Source of the DNA: Adiantum capillus-veneris
Taxonomy: Eukaryota > Streptophyta > Polypodiopsida > Polypodiales > Pteridaceae
Assembly (NCBI GenBank): GCA_014529385.2
Contig: CM043965.1
Location: forward strand, 66,003,190 to 66,067,189
Length of the DNA: 64,000 nucleotides
Direction of reading: 5' to 3'
Below, in pieces: positions 47,856 through 57,979 of the stretch. Each line of letters opens with the position of its first letter. Positions within the stretch are counted from its first letter, which is position 1. The position numbers and the translations under genes are program-made. Below the pieces are notes generated by a model. It saw only the letters and a list, made by a program, of their open reading frames with translations. It did not search any database and was not told the DNA's origin.

Positions 47856-48662
47856 ATGGCGTTGGAGCAGGTGGAGAGCTTGATCTTGGCCCTGCACAAC
47901 GCGGAGGCTGTGAAGTTCGGTAGCTTCAAGCTCAAAAGTGGAATAACCTCGCCGATCTACATCGACCTGCGGGTCATAGTCTCGTTCCCTGCTCTGCTGC
48001 AGCAGGTGGGCGAGGCCATTTGGGCAAAGGTTAGCTCCCTCAATTTTGATGTTATCTGTGGTGTGCCCTACACTGCCCTCCCCATCGCCACATCCATCTC
48101 TCTCTCACATGGTGTACCCTTGGTTATGCGGCGCAAAGAGGTCAAGGACTATGGTACCCGCAAAGCTATCGAGGGCATCTTTTCTGAGCACCAGACATGC
48201 CTTGTGATCGAGGACCTTGTCACCAGTGGTGCCTCAGTGCTCGAGACTGTCGCCCCCCTCCAGGAAGTGGGTCTTAAAGTTTCGGATGCGGTTGTTCTCA
48301 TTGATCGGCAACAAGGTGGCGCAACAAACCTTGCACAGAAAGGTGTCCAGCTACATTCAGCTCTTAACTTAACCCAGATGGTTCAGGTTCTTGTCAAGCA
48401 AGGCAAGCTCACTGAGGATGTAGCTTCATCAGTGCAGCAATTTATTGCAGATAACCAGACTTCTCTTCCAGTTTCTGCCCAATTACTGCCACCACAAAGT
48501 TTACCAGCACATAAGCAGAGATTATCTTATGGTGAACGAGCTCATCTTGCACAGAATCCTACCGGAAGAAAGTTGTTGGAGATAATGGAGCACAAGAAAA
48601 GCAACCTGTCCCTAGCTGCAGACGTAAATACTGCTGCCGAACTGCTTGCCATTGCTGAAAAG
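47856..48662 (+). CDS. UMPS: UMPS exon 1: complete OPRT domain and linker
   Basis: Begins [24 protein letters not shown] landmarks follow: [31 protein letters not shown], the [10 protein letters not shown] catalytic loop and the PRPP loop [11 protein letters not shown]. The linker leads into the first OMP decarboxylase strand ([20 protein letters not shown]). The donor is AAG|GTATCG. The ATG at 47856 is chosen by similarity to plant UMPS starts; the in-frame ATG at 47787 would add a basic, Ser-rich 23 residues that could be a leader. Confidence 0.94.
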
Positions 48663-50796
48663 GTATCGTTATGCTATTTGAGTGTAAGTTGTTTTACTAT
48701 GTAGTATCATGGACACACACATCCTGTACAAAAGTCACACCTAGGTGTAAACTGTATACATCATTTCACAACACACACACTCACACACTCACACACACTC
48801 TCACATTCCATTGTGAGCAAACCTCTTCACGAACACGGACACTGATCGTATCTCGAATCTACTGTGATGGATCTTGTCACAAACTGCTGACGTGTCAAGC
48901 CATTGAAGACCAAGAGGGTTAGGACTTCCTAGCCCTAACCCTAGGTAACTGGCAGATCTTGGCCGAGGGGCCGAAACCCTAGTAGAAGCTGAAGAAGAAG
49001 TCCTCACCAAGTGGCCCATGGGTTAGGATTAAAATCCTACCAACAACCTATGGAAACCTGTCTGACGGGGCCTAAAGTATAGCAGATACACACACATAAT
49101 AAATTGCATAAAGGTTGATGACATGGCAGGTTGTACGGACGTCCGCGTTTTGTGCTGACATGTTGACGTGGCAATTGTATGGATTTTTGTGATTTTTGTT
49201 GGCCACTTCTGGACGCTAGCTTTTGGACTTGATGCTTTTCATGTAAACTGCTTTTGGATGGCCAAGGGCCTCTAAATATGTACCTCTCAGTGTCTCACTC
49301 TCTGGCATTCTTCTGCGTAGAGATGCAGGGTAGAGCCTCAAGTGTTGTAATGGGTCGAAGCAATATAAAGAAATATTGAAAGCGGTGTCATAATTTGGGG
49401 CTTGTGCACTCTAGGGATGGAACTTCGCCTTTTCGTGCCCCGTGTGAAGTGTCTCTTTCAATTCAATTGTTTTGAAGCGTCTAAAAGTCCGTTCAGGTTG
49501 TTCTTTTCGGTTGGCACATGGTGCTGTCTGTCTTAAAGCTTCAATCGTGTGCTTTTCTAGAAGTATACCGGTCCTGCAAGAGCAGACAGAGCAAGATGGC
49601 GATTCCAAATTCTACATAAATTTTTTCCCTTTTCTCGAGAGAAAACTGGACCTACATGAACCTATTGATGGAAGCTATGGGTTTGGATGAAGAAGAAACG
49701 ACAAGAGAAGGAGAAGATGAAAGTTTGTTTTTGCCCTAGAAAGCTCTATGAACATGCTTTTTGACACTTTCCTGTGTTGCAAAGGCCTTTAAAAGTCTCT
49801 TGAACAATTGAGAATTTGGATATGCAACAAAAGTCAAAGTTGATTCTCTTGACAAACCCTGCGCATTGACGCAAACGGATTTGATTTCTTTGAAAAATTA
49901 GGGTTTCTGTAGCATGGGTCAAAATTATGTTTTGGGTGCTTTTTGCAAAGAGCAGGTAGTATTGGAAGCATTTGGGATCATGGAGTTGGAGATCCCCTGT
50001 TGCCAAATTGGCTTTATTTGATAGAAAAATAATTCTAAATGAATTATCGGATTTATAAGTGAGGGTTTTCTCGCTTGGAACACCAAGAAAAATAATTCTA
50101 AATGAATTATTGGAATTTTAAGTGAGAGGGTTTTTCTCACTGGAGACATCTGAGTACAGAGTATTCCTAGTGCATCATTCAGAGTAATGACGAGAGCACT
50201 GTGAAAGGGAATACCTGTAAGGCCAGTAGGAATGGGTACTTCTGATGCGTCACATCATATGGGTGACAGGGAGCATCGATAAGAAATATCCGACCATGCG
50301 AGAACGGACATCTTTGATGCGTCATAGGATGGGTGACATAGAGCATCGTGAAGGAGATTGTCCCGTAAGTTCGGTAGAAAAGGACTAGGTGATGGGTATT
50401 CCTGATGCGTCACAAGGTGGATGACAGGTGCATCGGAAAGGGAGTATCCATAGTCAAGAGGAAATTCCGAATTGTGTTAGAATTGTGCACAAGGAAAAGC
50501 AAGCACTTGAATGAAGATGGGTTCAGAAGAAACTTTGAGGAAAAACAGATGCTTTCTGAGAAAGCGGGTTGCTTTTCGAGAAAGCAGATGCTTTCTCGCA
50601 AGGAAGTCTATGTCTGCATTGCAATTGTGCATGTGATTGCATCCAGGGACGCCTGGGAAGTGTTGTGAAAGCATTGTTTTTAACTTAATAAGGTTTTATT
50701 GAGTTTTTGGGTAGATTCATACTATTTTTAAAATACGTTGGTCGCCCACTTAATAAGTGGGTAGCCATCTGATAAATAAGGCAATAGATCAGCCAA

Positions 50797-50869
<73 letters not shown>

Positions 50870-52206
50870 GTAGAACAACGCAAAGAAAAGAAAAAAAAAG
50901 AAAATGGCTGCGATTTCTACGCGGGCAGCCAGTGCTCTGCTATCTTTGTCGTGGCGAGGAAGCTAAAAAAGAATCACACGCCCTTTGCCAGAGGGAAGAC
51001 CAATTTTTGCAAGGAGAAGATGCTGCTGTAGATTTCAGCCGCAAAGAAGACGTTGCCGATGATGCCCATGGCTGCCCCATGTGTACCAAATGTCGCTAGG
51101 ATCCATTGCGCGAGTTCCCTCGTGAAGAAGTGCCTATGGAGCGTGTTTCCATCGTGACAAGCTGTTGTTTTTCTCTGTTTTCAGCCCATAAAGGTCGTAG
51201 ACGGGGTTGATCTACGAGAAGGAACCTGAGAAGACACCTCTTTTGTGTGTTCTTCAATAAAGGGGTAGATAGTAGCCTCAGATTTCAGGCTCATAAAATT
51301 ACGCGCGTCAGTGCGAGCACAGGAATGAGATGGGGTCCTTAGGATAGTAATCCTAAGGCTTGCATTATTTTTAAGGCCTTAGGATAAGTACAAAAAAAAG
51401 TAATTTAATTGTTTGTGCCGGACCAAATGGTCGGACAGGTGCGAACAGGTAATGCTAGAGCAGTGCCGGTACGGAATTGTGCTGGGGAGTTGCTAACTTT
51501 TCATTAGTTGCATCCATGTGTGCAGTTGTGAGTTAATTTGCACATTTCATTAATAGCTTAGGAACTTTTAAATGTGAAAGTTGAATGGTTTTAAAGTTAT
51601 TAAGTAAGTTGGCACACTTACCAATGCAAAGTGACTCTCACTTTCACTCTCACCCTCCCTCTTCTCCTAGCACCCCCCTCTCTGGCTGGCTTTATAAAAG
51701 CACCCTCTCCCCCTCTTCTCAGGTTAGCGGTGCTCCTACCCCCCCTAATGTGAGCGTGCTCTACGCTTTGAACCCTCCATGGAAGCTTGAGAGCAGCCCC
51801 TTGCGACATATGTGGTGTTCTCGTGCTCCCATTGTCTAGAACAAGGGTTCTCATAGCCATAGCCAACAAGCATGTGTGCGTGCATTTTGCGTGTTTCTCC
51901 CTTGTTTTTATTGCAGGAATGATTATGCATAAAGGGACACAATTAGCGTAAAGTAGACTCATTTATGAGAGCTTCCGTGGAGTTTTGTGGAAGATAGACT
52001 CTTGTTTATGAGAGCTGCTCAAAATCTCATAGTAGAGGGAAAATCCTCTCAGTAGTGAGAGAGTAGTTTACAGTCAGAAGCAAAAAAGAAAAAATTGTGG
52101 ACGGGCTTTTGCCCCGTTCTTGTGCTTGTAAAGATTTTCCCTTAGTAATAAAGACATTCTCTTTATGGGGGGGGACTAACTCATCTTCTTGTCCCCAATA
52201 TAGTGT

Positions 52207-52242
<36 letters not shown>

Positions 52243-55200
52243 CTCTTGAGTATTTGAAGTGCAATTAAAAAGTCAGTTTACGCTTCTGTAATTTTGTGAA
52301 AGTGGTATCAGAGCAAGGCCATCTCTCCCTTTCTTAAGGGATTGACGACTCTTGGCAGATTGCAGAAATGGGAAGGAGGTGAGATAGAGTTCACTATCCT
52401 TCAACAGCACGTGGCAGAGTTGCAAAAGGCTCTCTCCCATCCAGCAATCCAGAAGATTCTCCATACCCTTGAGAAAGGGAAAGAGAGTGCAGATGGGGTC
52501 GGGAGAAATCCCGCAGAACCCAAAGATGCAAGAACCAAAGATCCTTTAATTGGAACCTCTCGCATGCACGAGAGAGGGAACCTCCAGAATGTGATGTGCG
52601 GTTTAACCCAAAGGTTCAAGAGAAGGATCATCCTGATTCTCCTCAATTTTCTTTCATGAAGGATCTGGATGACATAGTCGCTCCAGAGGACATGTTTCTT
52701 GATGAACCGTCGTAGAAGGAAGTGCAGTCAAGGGAAAGGACTCGTGTCCATAAGGAGTCTAAGCATAGAAAGAAGGAGCACCATAAGAAGAAGCACCACA
52801 AGCTAAAAAAAAATTCAAGGCCGGTGACAAAGATGAAAAAATTGACACCTTCAAGGGACAGCATGATAATGACAAAGCTTTGGCTTTCATCCGCCAATTT
52901 GACACTGTTGCATTTGCAGAAGGGAACTTTAAGGAAAGGTCCAAGCTTCTCCATGTCAGTATGTACCTGAAAGGCATCGCTAGCAGTTGGTGGCTGACCC
53001 CGATTCTAGAAAAACGCAAACCCCAAGATTGGACTTCTATCAAGAAGGAGTTCTATGCACAATTCCTTCCTCCATACTACGAGGAAGAAGTAAAGAAAGA
53101 ATGGGATCGACTCTCACAGTCAGAGAACGAAACTGTTCCACGCTACGTGGATAGGTTTTGGGACGTTCTCTTGAAAGTCACTCCATTCAAGAAAATTGAA
53201 GATTTGGAGAAGATGCGCAAGTTTGAAGCAGGATTGTATGAAGCCTTGCAAAAGGCTATGAAGCTTTACCCTCGAGGTAACTTGCAGATACTTATGGAAT
53301 CGGCTCGCATAGTTGATGGTATACATGACAAGGGTACTCCTAGGAAGATGGAGCAAAACACCTATCATGCCAAGCAGAAGGCTCTCCATGAACAACAAAC
53401 TTCTACTTCTTCTTTTGAAAAGAAGAAAAGAACCATCTCCGATGCAGAAGCAAAGCCAAATCAGCCCAAGAAAGGAAAATATCTCTCCTCTGCTGATTTG
53501 AGAACCTACATTAGCAAAGGAAGATGCTTCAAGTGTGGACAAATTGGACATATGAAGGGTGATTGCCCTACCAAAACCCCGCAACCACCTTCTTCCAATG
53601 CAGTCCCAGATGTACAGGGGAATACAACCAAGGATTGGAAAGAAAGAGCTCTTCTCAAAGCATGGGGTAGCATCAACAACCAACGGGCTCTTATTCTGTT
53701 TGATCCTGGCACTACAGACAATTTTATCTCTACAAAGCTAGCTGATGACCTAAATCTACAGCCCAACCGTTTTAGAGTTTCTATTCAAGCGGCATCTGCT
53801 TTCGAAGGGCAAAACTCCAGTTCTACTCCAATCATAGGGAAACTGAATTTAAAGGTCTACAACTACAAAGATCAAGAGTCTTTCTTACTAGCTTCACTTG
53901 AAGGGTGTGATGTCATCTTGGGAATGCCTTGGCACTACAAGATGCATCCCATTTTTGACTATGTTCAGAAAACTTTATCCTTTGATCATAAAGGAAAGCA
54001 ATATATTGTACTTGCGGGTACAGGTGATTGGCGTATCCCCATCGCCACTCACATTGCAATCAAGAAAGTAATGAAAAAGTGTGTTTCAACGTACTTAATT
54101 TTTGCAAGAGAGAGAGATGTGTCTTCTTCACAACTTTCTTCCTCTTTAGAGCAAAAAAGAATAAAGTGTTAGGTGCAGCGGAATGAATGTTTGCGCTTTG
54201 CTCAAGATGAGTGCTCCGAACTGTGCTCAAGGTTCCTTTTGTTCTTATGGAAGGTAGAGCCTTCCGTTCTTAATGAGAGAATGCTATGATCATAAACAAA
54301 GTGAATGGATACTGTGCGTGCAAGTGTATGAGACTGAGAGATAGAGAGAGAAGAGAGATACAACACCAGAGACGTTGTAAAACCCTCCTCCGAAGGCCCC
54401 ACTCTCGTCGATGAGAGTGGTCTACTTATTGATTGCACAAAGTGGTACAATGCGTATGCAATGGATTAATGCAACTTGGGACTATGCCGATGACGACGAC
54501 GACTTTAGGGCTGAAGTTTGTGTTTTTCTATCTGCTGAAATTCGGGACTCTTTCGGTGGCTGAAAATGACTGTTTTGGCTGCGTTTTCGAGGGCTGAAAA
54601 TGGGGGACTTTTGCAATGCTTCTAGGGCTGAATCTGTTGGGTTTCTAAGGGCTGAAAACGCTGGTTCACCTGCAGCATATGAGGCTGAGATTGAAAACGC
54701 TGATCTGCTGTTTTGTAGCGTTAGTTAAACGCTGCTGTTCTGCTTCAATCAAGGCTGAAAACCAAAACGTTGGCTGCCCTTCCTAACGTTAGTGAATTTC
54801 TGATGGTTACGAAGTGTTGGCGATGATGCACAGATGAAAACGCTAGGGCTCTGTGTTGATGGCGACACATGCAATTCTGATACGCCGGATCTTGGGGGAG
54901 TATTGCTGGGAAACCAAAAACGCTAGCCACAGGGGAGGTAGCGCCAAGGTTGGGGGTGTTCTGCGGGTTTTTCTGAGAAGTTGCCTGTTGAGCGGGGAGC
55001 TCCTGCTGTCTCTTTTGCCATTTATTGCTAACTTGGGTTTGCTTATATATTAACTTAGCAAAATTGCCCTATCTACTTTTATTGGAAAGTCACTTAAAAA
55101 TAATAAGTGAAAATACCAAAAATAGGGAAAATAGGCTAAATGCACTGGAAAATTCCCCTGACTGAATCTGATGGATTCTGAAGGGAATACTGATGATCAT

Positions 55201-57925
55201 GCTGTGTGCAACCAGAGCATATGCAACTATGCTACGTGACTGGGCATGCACGGTCTACGAATAGACTCACAAAAGTGTCAGATCACTTCTAATTTAGACT
55301 GACTGGATTGACTGAACCTTGATCATGCTGTAGCTTGTCCATGGACACATAGGGGTGGATGTGTCACGTGACATCCCCTCCTTTTCAAAGTGAGGTACTG
55401 GTACCGAACTGTATGGCTTCGAGGGAGATCGCCAATAGCATCCGGAATCCTGGAAGGGACTCTTTGCCGGCCCACTCTGATTGTGGGTTGTGCGGTACTT
55501 GAACTTCATAAAGGTCTGCAACGCTTGCTTCTTGGGGCCGCGCCAAAAGCAACACAAAGTCTTGTGTGGCTCCTTCAGGCTTCAATGCTTCAACTTCGAA
55601 TAGAGTCATATTTCTTCCTTCTTCAAGAATCTCTATGGCTGAAAATTCCTTAAACCATTTCCAACACAAAACCATGAACATACCTGTAAAGTGATTGGAA
55701 AAAATCTTGTCTTTGCTAAAGATTGTGTATGCAATGTAGATGAACATAGAGACGGAGTGACAACCCGTTCATCAAACACATGCAAACAATGAGATCGGAT
55801 CTTTCGCTTATGACCTCGAGCAATTGGCAATTCACAACGGAAATGCCCATGCTTGGTGCTCATACTTTCATGTGCTCTTTCTACAACTGTGTCGTGCCAA
55901 GGAATGTGACTTTTTTGAATGCATACTTTTCAGCTTTTCATGAAAAATCCGCATACAGTCGTGCTCATCCATGAGAGAAACGTGCTCAACATACAATATG
56001 TCATGCCTAATAAAAGGGATCACATAAAGACGCTGACTAAAATACAGGAAACGATCACGAATGAAACATTCGAACAATGCGTGCGTATCAATCATGCGAA
56101 CACATAATACTTCCTATGAGGGTTCTTTGGACCTAGGCTCGAGAGCCAAGATCGATTCTTCCTAAATGATCGAATCGTCCTATGGGGGTTCTTTGGACCT
56201 TGACTCAAAAGCCAAGATCGGTTCTTCGTGATTGATCGAATCTACAACGAGGTTAGCTTCGCTAGAAAAAGCATCCACTAACACATCATCCTTGTGAACA
56301 ATCACATCTTCTTTATGCAACTCATCATGCTTGTGAGAAATCACATCTTGATCATGCAAATCATCATGCTTGTCATTGTCATCCAAACCATTATGCAAAT
56401 CATTATCATTCAAATCATCATGCTTCTCATAATCATGCAAATCCTGTTTATCATGCTGTGGAGAAAAAGAGACTGAGAGAGTCTCCTTCTCTTGAATCCT
56501 TTCAATCTTGTCCTGCATATTAGCACTGAGAGATGGAGAATGAGCAATGTCCTCTCCATGAATGACAATAGGAGAATCAATTTTGGCATTGAGAGTTAAA
56601 GTGTTAGCCTCAAAATCAATGAGAGCGTTATTATCACGAAACCATCGAATGCCCAAAATCATATCACATCCTGAGAGAGGAGAAACAACAAATCTTCTAG
56701 TGAAGACAGTCTCTTCTTGCTCATCTGGTCACTCTCAGAAGAGGACGAGCTCTCCTCCTCTGAACTGCTAGATGGCCTTCCATGCCTTCTAGACTCTTTC
56801 ACAAATCTGCTTTTCTTGCTTTTCTTGATTTTTCATTGCTTCTTTTGCCTTTGCTCACCCTCTCTGGAACTAGAGGATGACAAACTGTCAGAACTCTCTG
56901 AAGACGAGGGAAAATCTGAGTCATCCTCGAAACGAGCACGCTTCTTGGATCTGCTGCCACCTCGAAACGCGACTTCCGGCCCAAATAATCGGGGAAATCC
57001 ACCGATTTCCTCTTCTTTCAAGAGTGCCTCAAGCCTTTCATTATCTGGTTCATCTTCTAATAAGACCGTCTTGCATGGCTTTAGCTGACTGTCGATTTTG
57101 TGTGCATGACTTGTAAATTTGACCTTTATCACTTGGGACCATGTCACATGAATAACCTTACCTTGTATGCATTCCAAGGATGGCTGGTTTAGTCTATGTG
57201 GAACTACAGGTAAAGCGACAAGATTCTCGAATGCTGGACATGGTTGAAAGTTCCATTAATCAAGAACTTTTTCGATAAGGGAAGTTAACCTTAGGACTTC
57301 AAATCATGTATATTGAACTGGCGGCTATGATGACAAAGGACATCTTTAATAACAGCCTACATGTGCTCATGGAGAATGGCTTAACCTTGATTTCTAGTAA
57401 GCTGCACTCGAGAAATTAAGTCTGTTTTATCACGTAACAAGCCTATCTTTAACAGCAGCCTACATGTGCTCATGGAGAATCCCTTAACCTTGATTTCTAG
57501 TAAGCTGCAGTGTCTGCTTTGTCATTTAACAGCTTTGCTTGTCGAGTTGTTCAATTTTCTGCATGGGACCTGAAACATGACTTTGGATGGACTGATGTTG
57601 GATTGTGGTTGAATTGTATAGGTGGGACCTGAGATTTGTCTGCTGAAGACTCATGTGGACATATATCCTGATTTTACTCCTGAATTTGGTGCGAAGCTTA
57701 GGCTGGTATTGCGTACTGCCTTTGTTCTATTGTACTTTTAATTTTAGCTGTAGCTTGGGCATTGAGGGCTTCATATTTTTTCTGATTGATAGTCATCTTT
57801 TAACAGGTCGCAGAGAAGCACAATTTTTTGATTTTTGAAGATCGAAAGTTTGCTGACATTGGAAACACTGTTAGCATGCAGTATGAAGGGTATGATAATT
57901 GCGTTCTCTCTCTCTCTTAAAAAAA

Positions 57926-57979
<54 letters not shown>

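Larger units (their letters stand above)
51380..54172 (+). mobile_element. Gypsy element A in UMPS intron 1: LTR-like leader, iMet primer site, gag and protease
   Basis: The iMet primer site TGGTATCAGAGC is at 52303-52314. Upstream, a TATAAAA (51693-51699) and an AATAAA (52147-52152) are placed as expected inside an LTR. The exact LTR start is not resolved and the LTR end lacks a clear CA. gag and protease follow. Pol and the 3' LTR are absent because the copy is broken at 54166/54167, where another LTR begins. It is in the same orientation as UMPS, so its LTR signals could influence transcripts of the gene. Confidence 0.75.

Noticed and set aside
50967-51160. Minus-strand reading with [16 protein letters not shown], faintly like the start of a SWEET sugar transporter
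   Set aside because: Only one short block, no further conserved helices or exon boundaries.
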